Source of the DNA: Palleronia pontilimi
Lineage (GTDB): Bacteria > Pseudomonadota > Alphaproteobacteria > Rhodobacterales > Rhodobacteraceae
Direction of reading: 5' to 3'
DNA: 64,000 nucleotides
Assembly (NCBI RefSeq): GCF_016412875.1
Contig: NZ_JAEKPD010000001.1
Location: 1 to 64,000 of the forward strand
Positions 26,132 through 36,072 of the stretch are shown one piece after another. The position numbers and the translations under genes are program-made. Every line of letters starts with the position of its first letter. Position 1 is the stretch's first letter. The notes beneath the pieces are model-generated. The model ran no database searches, had not been told where the DNA came from, and was given only the letters and a program-made list of their open reading frames with translations.

Positions 26132-28984
26132 TCAGCGTCCGAACAGTAGGGAATTGGGATTGCGCTCGAGCTGGCGGGCCAGGGCGTCGATGGACGCGGC
26201 GGCTTCTTCCACCTCGCGCAGGGTCTGGCGCGTCTGCGAGCCCAGTTTGCCGTCCGCGTCGTAGCCCGCGATGACGGTTTGCGTCTGGGCCAGCACGCGC
26301 CCGGTCGTGGTCAGCAGCGCGGGCAGCTGATCCGAGGCACGGCGGATCGCGTCGGCGGCCCGCTCGGCCGAGGCCAGCGTCTGGTTGGCGTTGCTCACCA
26401 GCCCGCCGTCCTGGACCTGGATCAGCAGGCGCTGCACTTCGTTCAGCGCGTCGGCCAGGGCGCCCGGAAGGCGCTGGGTGTCGTCGGACGAGACCAGCGC
26501 GTCGGTGGACTCGACCAGGCTGGAGACGCGCTGCGACAGTTCTTCGAGCGGGATCTCGGCGGCCTGCGCGGTCAGCGCCTCGATATCCTCGGCGATGCGG
26601 TTGGCGCGGTCTACCACCTGCGGCGCACCATCGGCGGCGGTGGCGACGGACGCGGCGGCGCGCTCGGCTTCGGTCAGGACGGATTGAAGCTGTTCGGTCA
26701 GGCTGGTGATGGCCCCTTCGGTGGTCGCCAGCGTCCGCTCGGCCTGGTCGAGAACGCCGCCATTGGTCAGCTCGCCCATGAGCTGGCGGGCGGCGGCCAG
26801 CGTGTCGGTGACCTCGGAGGGCAGTTCCTGCAACTCGGGACGGGCCACCAGCAGGTCCAGGCTTTCCAGCAGATCGTTGACCCGCGCGACGGACTGGTCC
26901 AGCGGCAATTCGTTCAGGCCGGTCACGAGGGTATCGAGGCTGGCGACGAAATCGTCGATGCCTTCCAGCACCTCGGGCACCGCGTCGATGCTGCCTTGCG
27001 CGTTGGCGACGGCCTGGCGGGCCTCGGCCATGAGCGGGCCCAGTTCGGCCGACAGGTCCGTGGCCACGCCGCGCAGATCGACCAGCGCGGCTTCGGCGGT
27101 CTCGACAAGCCCGGCCTGGCGGATCTCGGCCACCAATCCTTCGACCGTGGTCAGCAGGTTCGACACGTCGGTGGTCAGACCTTGAGTTTCGGGGCGGGCC
27201 AGCAATTCGCGCAGCCCGGCGATGGCGCCTTCGGTTTCCTGCACCACCGATTGCAGCGGCAGCGCGTTCACCGAGGTGATGAGCTCGTCGAGCGATTGCA
27301 CCGCGGTCTCGATCTCGGACAGGGTGGCGGGCACGTCGTCCACGGCCACGAAGACCGCGTTGGCGGCATCTTCGGCGGCGTCGAGCGCGGCGACCAGCTG
27401 GGTGACGGCGCCTGCCTCTTGCAGCTGGGCCACGACGCCCTGAAGCTCGAGCGCGGTGTCGTTCAGCGTGGCCATCAGCGCGCCGGCCTGGTCGGGGATG
27501 CCCTGCACGCCGTCCGAGCTGACAAGGCCGCGCACCGCCGACAGGATGCCCAGGACCTCTTCCGGGGTCTCCTGCACGCCGTCGCTGGACAGCAGCCGGT
27601 TGGCGCTGGACATGAGCTGGATGGCGTTGTCGAGAAGTTCTTCGATGGGCAGGTTGTTGACCCGGTTGAACACGCCCTGCGCGGTATCCGAGAAATCCGA
27701 CAGGTCGGCGGCGACCGAGGGCAGGCTGGGATAGGGCTCGGCGTCCAGGTCCAGCGTGTCGGCCGGCACGTCGTCGAGTTGGATCAGGCCGATCTGCAGG
27801 CCGCCCAGGAGCGACGCGGTCTGCAACTGAGCGCGCAGGCCCGACCGCACGGCGAAGTCGAAGAAATCATAGACCTCCTGGTCGTCCACGTCGCCTTCGA
27901 GCCCCAGTTTCGACGGCTGGATTTCCAGCGTCGTCAGCAGACGGATGTCGCGGTCGCCGAAGCGCGCCTGGTCCAGCAGGCCGGTCAACGCCGAGACGCG
28001 GCCGATGCGGATCCCGTTGAAATCCACGTCTGCGCCCACTTCCAGCCCTTCGACGGATTCGTCGAAAAGGACGGTCAGGTAGACCGGATCGCCTTCCGCG
28101 TCGGAAAACACCGACGCGCGGGCGCTTTCTTCGTCCGGGAACAAGCGGAAGACCGAGTTCTCGTCGATGGCCTGCCCGCCCGAGACGGGGGTGTCGAAGC
28201 TGATGCCGCCCGCGACCAGCGACGCGATGGACGCCACGTCGAGCTGGGCGCCCTGGGCGCCGAAGCTGAAGCTGAAGCCCGACGTGTCCCAGAACCGCGT
28301 GGCGGTGGTGATCAGGCGGCTTTCGGGCGCGCGCACGAAGGCGTCGGCGACCACGGACGCGCCATCGGTGTCGAGACGCAGGTTCGCGATCTGGCCGACC
28401 TCGATCCCGCGGTAGTAGATCTTGGTGCCCTCCGACAGCCCTTCCACGTTCTGCGAGCGGAAGCGGAACGCCACGCCTTCGGCGCCGTAGCGCACCAGCG
28501 GCGCATTGGCGGCGCCCGCGAAGCGATCTTCGGGCTCGCCGATCTCGCCGTCCCAGCTGCCTTCCAGGTAAACGCCGCCCAGGACGGTATCCAGCCCCGA
28601 CACGCCCTGGGCGGTGACCTCGGGCTTGACCACCCAGAACTCGGCATCGGCGTCGATATAGGGTCCGACTTCCTTGTCGACGCGGATTTCGACCAGCACT
28701 TCGCCAAGGTTGTCGGTGAAGCGCACCGCCTCGACCAGGCCCACGACCACGTCGCGGTAGCGCAGCTGCGTCTCATCAGCGCGCACACCGGCGGCGTTGG
28801 GGAACGTGACCTCGATCAGCGGGCCCTTGTCGGCGTAGGTCTGCCACACGATCCCGAGCGAGATCAGCAGCGCGCCGATGGGCACGACCCACACGACCGA
28901 GATGCTGCTCAGGAACGAGCGGCGGGCGCTGCGCAGTTCGGGCTCGGCCGCGCCGCTGGATGTGGGGGTAGGCGTGTCGTTCAT
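26132..28984 (-). CDS. pqiB: PqiB-type MCE protein with greatly extended C-terminal helical region
   Basis: A 950-residue protein, against about 550 in E. coli PqiB. A cytoplasmic N-terminus precedes one membrane helix (about 30-48, VVWVVPIGALLISLGIVW). Three MCE domains follow (about 55-145, 165-265, 298-405; each with the GVRADETQLRYRDVVVG-type core). After 430 comes a ~510-residue helical region with four repeat units opening at residues 443, 573, 691 and 809 (NNLPIEE, NALPLQS, NELPLDQ, AEIPLEE). It would form the periplasm-spanning needle that moves phospholipids between membranes. The start overlaps the PqiA stop by 4 nt. Confidence 0.9.
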   Translation of the reverse strand: MNDTPTPTSSGAAEPELRSARRSFLSSISVVWVVPIGALLISLGIVWQTYADKGPLIEVTFPNAAGVRADETQLRYRDVVVGLVEAVRFTDNLGEVLVEIRVDKEVGPYIDADAEFWVVKPEVTAQGVSGLDTVLGGVYLEGSWDGEIGEPEDRFAGAANAPLVRYGAEGVAFRFRSQNVEGLSEGTKIYYRGIEVGQIANLRLDTDGASVVADAFVRAPESRLITTATRFWDTSGFSFSFGAQGAQLDVASIASLVAGGISFDTPVSGGQAIDENSVFRLFPDEESARASVFSDAEGDPVYLTVLFDESVEGLEVGADVDFNGIRIGRVSALTGLLDQARFGDRDIRLLTTLEIQPSKLGLEGDVDDQEVYDFFDFAVRSGLRAQLQTASLLGGLQIGLIQLDDVPADTLDLDAEPYPSLPSVAADLSDFSDTAQGVFNRVNNLPIEELLDNAIQLMSSANRLLSSDGVQETPEEVLGILSAVRGLVSSDGVQGIPDQAGALMATLNDTALELQGVVAQLQEAGAVTQLVAALDAAEDAANAVFVAVDDVPATLSEIETAVQSLDELITSVNALPLQSVVQETEGAIAGLRELLARPETQGLTTDVSNLLTTVEGLVAEIRQAGLVETAEAALVDLRGVATDLSAELGPLMAEARQAVANAQGSIDAVPEVLEGIDDFVASLDTLVTGLNELPLDQSVARVNDLLESLDLLVARPELQELPSEVTDTLAAARQLMGELTNGGVLDQAERTLATTEGAITSLTEQLQSVLTEAERAAASVATAADGAPQVVDRANRIAEDIEALTAQAAEIPLEELSQRVSSLVESTDALVSSDDTQRLPGALADALNEVQRLLIQVQDGGLVSNANQTLASAERAADAIRRASDQLPALLTTTGRVLAQTQTVIAGYDADGKLGSQTRQTLREVEEAAASIDALARQLERNPNSLLFGR

Positions 28985-29634
28985 GCGGGCGTGTAATCCC
29001 TGTCCTGGTCCCAGATCATCCGGGGATCGAAACTTTGCGCGGCGAGCATTGTGAAGATCACCGACAGCGCGAAGGTGAAGGCCGCCGGGCCGGGATTGAT
29101 CGACGCCGCGAAGTTTAGCTGCACCAGCGCCGACAGGATGGCAACGACAAACACGTCGATCATCGACCAGCGGCCGATGAATTCAACAAGTTCATAGAGT
29201 TTGTGACGTTTATGCGGCTCCATCGATCCGGGCCGCGACACCGACACCGCCAGCCATCCGATGGCCACGAACTTGCCCACCGGGATCAGCACCGACGCCA
29301 CCAGGATCACGATGGCGATGCCCAGCGCGCCGTGGGTGGCAAGCTCGATCGCGCCTTCGATGATCGTGTCTTCGGAGGTGGAAAACAGCACCCGCGTGCG
29401 CAGCATCGGGTAGAGGTTGGCGGGGATGTAGCAGATGATCCCCACGGCCAGGTACGCCCAGACCCGCTGCAGCGAGCGGGTGTCGCGCGACACGAGGTCG
29501 GTGCCGCAGCGCGCGCAGGTCTGCGTGCCGATGGGCCAGACGCGGGTGCAGCGGGTGCAGGCGACCAGTCCTTCGTCGCGCGCGGTCACGAGGGGCGGTT
29601 TGTTTCCAGCGCTTTCCATATGGTCCATCTGCAC
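28981..29634 (-). CDS. pqiA: PqiA family protein, second half
   Basis: A 217-residue inner-membrane protein corresponding to the C-terminal half of E. coli PqiA. A zinc-ribbon-like CTRCTRVWPIGTQTCARCG (about 26-45) is followed by four membrane helices, with the PqiA signature IPANLYPMLRT. The GTG at 29634 has AAGGA 5 nt upstream and is preferred. This start overlaps the first PqiA gene by 49 nt. It is probably the membrane anchor for PqiB. Confidence 0.85.
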   Translation of the reverse strand: MQMDHMESAGNKPPLVTARDEGLVACTRCTRVWPIGTQTCARCGTDLVSRDTRSLQRVWAYLAVGIICYIPANLYPMLRTRVLFSTSEDTIIEGAIELATHGALGIAIVILVASVLIPVGKFVAIGWLAVSVSRPGSMEPHKRHKLYELVEFIGRWSMIDVFVVAILSALVQLNFAASINPGPAAFTFALSVIFTMLAAQSFDPRMIWDQDRDYTPA

Positions 29635-30248
29635 ATCAGTCCTTCTTGCAGGACGATCACGATCACGAGGGCGGCGAACATCCAGAACGCGGGCCCGTAT
29701 TCGACCTTGGCAAGGTCACTCACCTTCACCAGGGCCACGGCCACCCCGATCACGAAGATCTCGGCCATGGACCAGGGGCGCAGGTCCTCGGACCAGCGGA
29801 ACGCGGTCCGCGCACCCGGCAGCGGCGCGCGGCCCATGGCCAGCGGCGCCAGCGTATAGACGACCAACATCGCGCGCAGCACCGGGATCAGCACGATCAG
29901 CGACGCCACGGCGAAGGACAGCGCGATCATCCAGCCGCCATCCAGGAACGCCAGCGCCGCGTCGAACACCGACGCCGCGTTCGACAGGCCCGACGTGTTG
30001 ATCCGCAGGAACGGAAAGAACGTGGCGCCCAGCATCAGCACCATGATCGTGATGGCCAGCGCGATCGTGCGGATGAACGCGCCGGTGCGCGGCGCGATCA
30101 GGACGTGGTGGCAGCGGCGGCACAGCAGACGCTCGCCCGGGCCCGGCTCGAACGCGTGGTAAAGCGCGTCGCATTGCGGGCAGGCGATCAGCTCGCCCGC
30201 GGGCGGGTCGGACGTTTGCGCGACGGGGGAAGGATCGGAGGTTGGCAT
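29586..30248 (-). CDS. pqiA: PqiA family protein, first half
   Basis: A 220-residue inner-membrane protein corresponding to the N-terminal half of E. coli PqiA. The zinc-ribbon CPQCDALYHAFE ... LCRRCHHVL (about 23-49) is followed by four membrane helices (about 60-205) with RWSEDLRPWSMAEIFVIG. In E. coli a single ~417-residue PqiA contains both halves. Here the two halves are separate overlapping genes, an arrangement also known from other alphaproteobacteria. It is the first gene of the Pqi operon. Confidence 0.85.
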   Translation of the reverse strand: MPTSDPSPVAQTSDPPAGELIACPQCDALYHAFEPGPGERLLCRRCHHVLIAPRTGAFIRTIALAITIMVLMLGATFFPFLRINTSGLSNAASVFDAALAFLDGGWMIALSFAVASLIVLIPVLRAMLVVYTLAPLAMGRAPLPGARTAFRWSEDLRPWSMAEIFVIGVAVALVKVSDLAKVEYGPAFWMFAALVIVIVLQEGLMCRWTIWKALETNRPS

Positions 30249-30365
30249 TCGGCTCGACGTCTCGGGGCGCGCGCCCTCAGGGGCGGCATCGGGGCCACCC
30301 TATCGGTACGCGCGCCGGTAATCCAGAGACGCCGTCCCACCCGGCCCTGCCGGGCCGTAGCACAG

Positions 30366-31355
30366 TCAGACGGCCAGCTCTTCCGGCTCGAGGATGAAGA
30401 GATCGCCGTCGCCGATGGGCGCGTCCAGGCCCGCGAGCACCAGCACCGCGCCCGATCCCAGCGTGATCTCGACACCTTCGGCGGTGACGGTCTGGGCGGC
30501 CAGGTAATCCTCGGCCGACGCGGTCGGCTCGGCGCCCTCGGTGACGAACAGGCCAATGGCGTCCTCGCCCGGCACGAAATCGGTGATGGTGATGCGTTCG
30601 CCCGGCTCCACGTCTTCGTCGGCTTCGGCCGCCGCGAACAGGTCGAACCCGTTGCCGCCGGTGGCCACGTCGCCACCCTGGACCACCAGCACGTCGTCGC
30701 CGCGCCCGCCGAACAGGGTGTCCGGGGCGTTGTCCTCCGCGGGTGTGAACGCGTCGATGAATTGCGGATCGACGCCGAAATCGCTGCCCATGATGAAATC
30801 GTCGCCCTGGCCGCCGCGCACGATGTCCGCGCCGTTCCCGCCCAGCAGGATATCCCCGTCGGCCGAGCCGATGATCCGGTCATCGCCGTCGTCGCCGAGC
30901 GCGATGAAGGCTTCGCCGTCGGTTCCGATGATCAGATCGTCGCCCGCGCCCGCGTCGATCACGTCGACATCCAGGTCGGACCCGTCGGATTCGTCATCCT
31001 CATCCGTCCCGAACGTGTCGGCGGCGGATGCGCCGGGGGTCAGCGTGTCGTCGCCGCTCCCGCCCGAGATGCTGTCAAAGCCCGGGCCGCCGTCGATCAC
31101 GTCATCGCCCGCCTGGCCGAACAGCGTGTCGTCGCCCGCGCCGCCTTCGATCGTGTCGTCACCGCCCCGGCCGCTGATGCTGTCGTTACCCGCCAGACCG
31201 CGGATCAGGTCGTCGCCGCCCGTCCCCTGCAGGCTGTCTGCGCCTTCGGTGCCGTCGATCTCTTCGCCCTCGTCGCTTGACCCCGAGCCGCTGTCGTCCA
31301 CGATGCTGACCAGCAGCCCAAGCCCGAGCAAGCCGAGCAATACAAATCCGAACAT
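30366..31355 (-). CDS. RTX (hemolysin-type calcium-binding) repeat protein
   Basis: A 329-residue very acidic protein. The start at 31355 opens a hydrophobic segment ([21 protein letters not shown]) that may be a signal or membrane anchor. Two blocks of GGxGxDxL-type nonapeptide repeats follow (e.g. [20 protein letters not shown]), first around 40-110, then around 135-240. These form calcium-binding parallel beta rolls. A hydrophobic N-terminus is unusual for type I-secreted RTX proteins, which carry a C-terminal signal, so this one may be anchored or Sec-exported. No partner transporter is adjacent. Confidence 0.85.
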   Translation of the reverse strand: MFGFVLLGLLGLGLLVSIVDDSGSGSSDEGEEIDGTEGADSLQGTGGDDLIRGLAGNDSISGRGGDDTIEGGAGDDTLFGQAGDDVIDGGPGFDSISGGSGDDTLTPGASAADTFGTDEDDESDGSDLDVDVIDAGAGDDLIIGTDGEAFIALGDDGDDRIIGSADGDILLGGNGADIVRGGQGDDFIMGSDFGVDPQFIDAFTPAEDNAPDTLFGGRGDDVLVVQGGDVATGGNGFDLFAAAEADEDVEPGERITITDFVPGEDAIGLFVTEGAEPTASAEDYLAAQTVTAEGVEITLGSGAVLVLAGLDAPIGDGDLFILEPEELAV

Positions 31356-31735
31356 GTGTCCATCCCCAAAACACAGGATGCCGGCCCGCAAGGCTGACGC
31401 GTCCTGCCCCCTTCACCAAGCGGCTCGAAACAGAAGGCATCGCCCCGAATTTCGGCCGCCATCATGCCCGCCACAGGCAATCGATCCAGAACACGGATTG
31501 CGGCCGCACGATTTGGCACATGACGAATGAGAGGTTCATCAACTGCTTAACCCTGTCAATGAAGTTTGGGCTCAATTTTGGAAACAGACCGTTTTCGATG
31601 CCCGGAAAAGTGGCTTCCGGGGGCGCAAGCGGGCGCGGCGCGGCCCCTGCGCCCTTGTCCACCGGACCTCTAGCCTACATCATGGCGCAGCGAGAGCCCG
31701 GCAAGGGCTCCGTTTCGTTCAAAAGGGAGAAACGA
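31356..31735. other. 380-bp divergent intergenic region with leader hairpins
   Basis: This separates the divergent RTX and TAXI-protein genes and holds no credible gene. A 7-bp stem CCCGGAA/TTCCGGG with a 7-nt loop lies at 31601-31621. A 6-bp stem GAGCCC/GGGCTC with a 5-nt loop lies at 31694-31710, just upstream of the AAAGGGAG ribosome binding site, so the latter falls in the 5' leader of the TAXI gene. The region around 31530-31590 is less GC-rich and may carry the promoters. Confidence 0.45.
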
Positions 31736-32701
31736 ATGTCCTATCTGAAAAGCCTTTCCATCGCCGCGCTGGCGATCGGCATGGCAGGCCCCGTGGCCGC
31801 CCAAGAAGAAACCTTCATCACCATCGGCACCGGCGGCGTGACTGGCGTTTACTATCCCACCGGCGGCGCGATCTGCCGCCTGGTGAACCGTGGCCGCTCG
31901 GAGCACGGCATCCGCTGCTCGGTCGAATCCACCGGCGGCTCGGTGTTCAACGTGAACGCCATCAAGCAGGGCCAGCTGGAATTCGGCGTCGCCCAGTCCG
32001 ACGTACAAAGCCAAGCCTATAACGGCGAAGGCGAGTTCACCGAAGCGTTCGAAGACCTGCGCGCCGTGTTCTCGGTCCACCCCGAACCCTTCACCGTCGT
32101 GGCCCGCGCGGGCGCCGGGATCGAGACCTTCGACGACCTGCAGGGCAAGCGCGTCAACATCGGCAACCCCGGTTCCGGACAGCGCGCCCTGATGGAGCGC
32201 CTGATGGAAGAAAAGGGCTGGACCACCGGTGATTTCGCGCTGGCGTCCGAGCTGCAGGCCGCCGAGCAAAGCCAGGCGCTGTGCGACAACAACATCGACG
32301 CCATGGTCTATTCGGTGGGTCACCCGTCCGGGTCGATCCAGGAAGCCACGACCGCCTGTGATTCGGTCCTGGTCGAAGTCGCCGGTCCCGAAGTCGAGAA
32401 GCTGGTGGAAGAAAACGGCTACTACCGCGTCGCCACCATCCCCGGCGGCATGTACCGTGGCAACGACGAAGACACCCAGACCTTCGGTGTCGGCGCGACC
32501 TTCGTGACGTCGACCGCGGTCAGCGACGACGTGGTTTACGAAGTGGTGAAAGCGGTGTTCGAGAACCTCGACCAGTTCCGCGGCCTGCACCCCGCCTTCG
32601 CGAACCTGACGGCGGAAGAGATGGCCAATGACGGCCTGGCCGCCCCGCTGCATCCCGGCGCGCAGCGCTACTACGAAGAAGCCGGTCTGCTGGCAGAGTA
32701 A
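31736..32701 (+). CDS. TAXI family TRAP transporter solute-binding subunit
   Basis: A 321-residue periplasmic binding protein. The start at 31736 follows AAAGGGAG and opens a signal peptide ending at PVAAQ. The mature N-terminus [20 protein letters not shown] is the TAXI family hallmark, followed by [19 protein letters not shown] and a VNIGNPGSG hinge. TAXI proteins bind dicarboxylates, glutamate or related acids and feed a fused TRAP permease, which is encoded 0.7 kb downstream after a small lipocalin-like gene. Confidence 0.93.
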   Translation: MSYLKSLSIAALAIGMAGPVAAQEETFITIGTGGVTGVYYPTGGAICRLVNRGRSEHGIRCSVESTGGSVFNVNAIKQGQLEFGVAQSDVQSQAYNGEGEFTEAFEDLRAVFSVHPEPFTVVARAGAGIETFDDLQGKRVNIGNPGSGQRALMERLMEEKGWTTGDFALASELQAAEQSQALCDNNIDAMVYSVGHPSGSIQEATTACDSVLVEVAGPEVEKLVEENGYYRVATIPGGMYRGNDEDTQTFGVGATFVTSTAVSDDVVYEVVKAVFENLDQFRGLHPAFANLTAEEMANDGLAAPLHPGAQRYYEEAGLLAE

Positions 32702-32798
32702 GGCCCATACCTATTGCTCGGGGGCGGTCATGCGGCCGCCCCCGTTGCATTCCGGGCCGTCGTCCCGAGCGGTGTCCCGCAACCGGATAAGGTCCACC

Positions 32799-33224
32799 AT
32801 GGCCGATATGAGCGACCTGATCGGATCGTGGCGGATGGATGCCTGGACCCGCACATCCGTGGACACGGGCGAGACCACCGATGCGCTGGGTCCGGCGCCA
32901 ATCGGCTATATCGCCTATCACCCCGACGGCCGGATGATGGCCACCGTGTTCCGACGCGACCGCCCCGCCCCCAGCGTTGCGGGCTGGACCGACGCCGAGA
33001 AGGCGCGCCTGTTCGACGACATGCTGGCCTATGTCGCGTCCTACACGCTCGAGGATGACCGCGTGATCCACCACGTCGACGGGTCGTGGAACCCGAACTG
33101 GCACGGCGACCTGTCGCGCCCCTTCACGCTTGACGGCGACCGGTTGGTGATCAGCGGCGCGCCCGGCATCGACCCTGCGACCGGCGAACGGGTCGTCTAC
33201 CGCATGGAATTCACCAAGGTCTGA
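32799..33224 (+). CDS. Lipocalin-like domain protein
   Basis: A 141-residue protein fitting the lipocalin-like (Lipocalin_5) family: LIGSWRMDAWTRTSVDTGET at the start, a GYIAYHPDGRMMATVF strand pair, and RLVISGA ... RVVYRMEFTKV at the end. These small barrels are expected to bind hydrophobic ligands, and their cellular role is unknown. There is no signal peptide, so it is cytosolic. It lies between the TAXI binding protein and its permease gene and may belong to the same transcription unit, although a 194-bp gap follows. Confidence 0.78.
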   Translation: MADMSDLIGSWRMDAWTRTSVDTGETTDALGPAPIGYIAYHPDGRMMATVFRRDRPAPSVAGWTDAEKARLFDDMLAYVASYTLEDDRVIHHVDGSWNPNWHGDLSRPFTLDGDRLVISGAPGIDPATGERVVYRMEFTKV

Positions 33225-33418
33225 GCCGCTGTCGCGACCGTTGCGGCTGCCTTTTATGGCGTTGCGGTCAACAAACGAGCACCCGAAAAGCCCGCGCCCG
33301 CCGCCCGGCCCCTTTGCGGAAGCCCTGCGATTTTCCCCTGTTGGATATGTTTTTTCACGTTAAGGTCTAGGAATCGCACCCGCAACGAAGGTGCCGATCA
33401 GGGAAAGAGGGACCGCAC

Positions 33419-36061
33419 ATGGCCGACCAGAAGGGCGAAGATCGCCAGTTTTCAGACGAAGAACTCCAGGATCTCGTCGCATCTTCCGACGCGGGGGCGC
33501 GGACGCCGAACGCGAAAGGCGTAGCCCTTCTGATCGGCGGGCTGTCGCTGGCCTGGTCGCTGTTCCAGCTCTGGATCGCTCAGCCGCAATTGTGGTTCGG
33601 CGGCTTCAGCTGGGTGACGGTGCTGAACTCGTCCCAGACCCGGCCCATCCACTTGGCGTTCGCTCTGGCGCTGGCCTATCTCTGCTATCCCGCCTTCAAG
33701 TCCAGCCCGCGCGACCGCGTTCCCCTGGTTGACTGGGTGCTGGGCATCGTGGCGACGCTGACCGCGCTTTACATCTTCTGGTTCTCGGACCACCTGGCCG
33801 ACACGGCCCGGTCGGGCCTGCCCACGCAGACGCAGGTGATCATCGGCTCGGTCGGCATCGTGCTGCTGCTCGAAGCGTCGCGCCGCGCGCTCGGCCCCGC
33901 GCTGACGGTCGTGGGCGCGATCTTCCTGGCCTATGCCTATTTCGGCGAGGGCTGGCTGATCCCCGACCTGATCGCGCATGAGGGCCTTTCGTTCACGTCG
34001 CTCATCAACGCGCAATGGCTCGATACCGCGGGTGTCTTCGGCATCCCGCTGGGCGTGTCGACGGCCTTCGTGTTCCTGTTTGTGCTGTTCGGCTCGCTCT
34101 TGGACAAGGCGGGTGCGGGCAACTACTTCATCCAGCTCGCGTTCGCGGGCCTCGGCCACCTGCGCGGCGGTCCCGCCAAGGCGGCGGTCGTCGGCTCGGC
34201 CATGACCGGCCTGATCTCGGGCTCGTCCATTGCCAACGTGGTGACCACCGGCACCTTCACCATCCCGCTGATGAAGCGGGTGGGCTTCACGGCCGAGCAG
34301 GCAGGCTCGGTCGAGGTGGCGTCGTCGGTGAACGGCCAGATCATGCCGCCCGTCATGGGCGCCGCGGCCTTCCTGATGGTAGAATTCATCGGCATTTCCT
34401 ACGTGCAGGTGATCAAGCACGCCTTCATCCCGGCGGTGATTTCCTACATCGCGCTGGTCTATATCGTGCACCTCGAAGCCCTGAAGAAGGACATGAAATC
34501 CCTGGGCGAAGGCGCGTCGCTGCTGCGCATGCTGCTGAACTTCGCCATCGGCTTCGCGGTTTTCGGCGCGGGCTTCACGGCGCTGATCTACCTGCTGAGG
34601 GGCCTGACGGCCGTGGCGCCGACGCTGGTCACGCCGATCTCGATGATCGGGCTGGCGGCGGTCTATGTCTACCTCGTCTGGGTGGCCGCGCGGCAGACCG
34701 ATCTCGACCCCGAAACGCTCGAGGAAAAGCAGGGCGACATCAAGCTGCCAAAAGTGGCCGATGTCTGGAAGACCGGCCTGCACTACGTGCTGCCGATCCT
34801 GGTGCTGGTGTGGTTCCTGATGGTCGAACAGCAAAGCCCGGCCAAGTCGGCGTTCTACGCCACGGCGCTGATGCTGTTCATCATCGTCACTCAAAAGCCG
34901 CTGAAGGCGCTGTTCCGCAAGGGCGAATCCATCGCCGAGCAGACGCGCGAAGGCTTCTATGACCTGATCGATGGCCTGATCGCGGGCGCGCGCAACATGA
35001 TCGGGATCGGTGTGGCCACGGCCGCCGCCGGTATCATCGTGGCCACCGTCACCAAGACGCCCATCGGCACCGAGCTGGCCGCGCTAGTCGAGCAGCTGTC
35101 GGGCGGCATCCTGATCGTGATGCTGGTTCTGGTGGGCCTGTTCAGCCTGGTGCTGGGCATGGGCCTGCCGACGACGGCCAACTATATCGTGGTGTCGTCG
35201 CTGATGGCAGGCGTGGTCGTCAGCCTCGGCGCGCAGGAGGGGCTGATCGTGCCGCTGATCGCCGCGCACCTCTTCGTGTTCTACTTCGGCATCATGGCCG
35301 ACGTGACGCCGCCGGTGGGTCTGGCCAGTTTCGCCGCCGCCGCCGTGTCGGGGGGCGATCCGATCAAGACGGGCTTCACCGCGTTCTTCTACAGCCTGCG
35401 GACCGTCGCGCTGCCGTTCCTGTTCATCTATAACCCAACGCTGATCCTGTACGGCGTGGACCTGGGCACGACGGCGGGCATCTTGCAGGCGATCTTCGTC
35501 TTCATCATCGCCACCTTTGCCATGCTGCTCTTCGCCGCCGCGACGCAAGGCTACTTCCTGGCCAAATCGCGGATCCACGAATCGGCGCTGTTGCTGCTGG
35601 TGGCCTTCACCTTCTTCGTGCCGAACTTCTGGCTGAACCAGGTGAGCCCCCGCTTCGCCGACATCCCGCCCGCGCAGTTCGAACAGGCGCTGGCGGATGC
35701 GGAACCGGGATCGCGGATCCGGGTGAAGGTCTCGGGGCCCGATTTCAGCACGGGCCAGACGACCGAAACCACGTTGCCCATCGACGTGGCCGAGGGCGAC
35801 GCCCAGACGCGCGTGCAGGAAACCGGCCTGATGCTGCGGCCCGACGGTCCCGAAGGCGCGCTGGAAGAACCGATGTTCGGCAGCCCGGTGCAAGAGAAGC
35901 TGGGCAACTTCGACTTCTACTCGGACGATCCGGTGCGCATCAGCCAGGTGCTGGCGCCGCGTGACCGGATGCCCGCGCAGATCTTCTATATCCCGGCGCT
36001 GGTGGTGCTGGGGCTGGTGATCGTGCTGCAACGCCGCCGCCAAACCAAACCCGCGTTCTGA
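33419..36061 (+). CDS. TRAP transporter permease, fused 4TM/12TM subunits (TAXI type)
   Basis: An 880-residue inner-membrane protein. The N-terminal cytosolic stretch (1-30) is followed by about four helices equivalent to the small DctQ-type subunit, then the large DctM-type domain with GSLLDKAGAGNYFIQLAFAG, GSSIANVVTTGTFTIPLMKR and GMGLPTTANYIVVSSLMAG motifs. Near residues 745-850 a soluble loop (ISQVLAPRDRMPAQ at its end) precedes a final helix. The fused form partners TAXI binding proteins and uses a cation gradient to import organic acids. It is followed by usp and an aminotransferase. Confidence 0.93.
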   Translation: MADQKGEDRQFSDEELQDLVASSDAGARTPNAKGVALLIGGLSLAWSLFQLWIAQPQLWFGGFSWVTVLNSSQTRPIHLAFALALAYLCYPAFKSSPRDRVPLVDWVLGIVATLTALYIFWFSDHLADTARSGLPTQTQVIIGSVGIVLLLEASRRALGPALTVVGAIFLAYAYFGEGWLIPDLIAHEGLSFTSLINAQWLDTAGVFGIPLGVSTAFVFLFVLFGSLLDKAGAGNYFIQLAFAGLGHLRGGPAKAAVVGSAMTGLISGSSIANVVTTGTFTIPLMKRVGFTAEQAGSVEVASSVNGQIMPPVMGAAAFLMVEFIGISYVQVIKHAFIPAVISYIALVYIVHLEALKKDMKSLGEGASLLRMLLNFAIGFAVFGAGFTALIYLLRGLTAVAPTLVTPISMIGLAAVYVYLVWVAARQTDLDPETLEEKQGDIKLPKVADVWKTGLHYVLPILVLVWFLMVEQQSPAKSAFYATALMLFIIVTQKPLKALFRKGESIAEQTREGFYDLIDGLIAGARNMIGIGVATAAAGIIVATVTKTPIGTELAALVEQLSGGILIVMLVLVGLFSLVLGMGLPTTANYIVVSSLMAGVVVSLGAQEGLIVPLIAAHLFVFYFGIMADVTPPVGLASFAAAAVSGGDPIKTGFTAFFYSLRTVALPFLFIYNPTLILYGVDLGTTAGILQAIFVFIIATFAMLLFAAATQGYFLAKSRIHESALLLLVAFTFFVPNFWLNQVSPRFADIPPAQFEQALADAEPGSRIRVKVSGPDFSTGQTTETTLPIDVAEGDAQTRVQETGLMLRPDGPEGALEEPMFGSPVQEKLGNFDFYSDDPVRISQVLAPRDRMPAQIFYIPALVVLGLVIVLQRRRQTKPAF

Positions 36062-36072
36062 GGAGGACCGAC

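Noticed and set aside
26279-28996. A 905-codon + strand open frame opposite pqiB, and similar long frames opposite the PotB-like permease (9108-11753) and the sulfate-activation gene (45994-48606).
   Set aside because: High GC at third codon positions leaves antisense frames open. Their translations are Gly/Arg/His/Gln-rich with no domain, while the opposite strands carry clear families.
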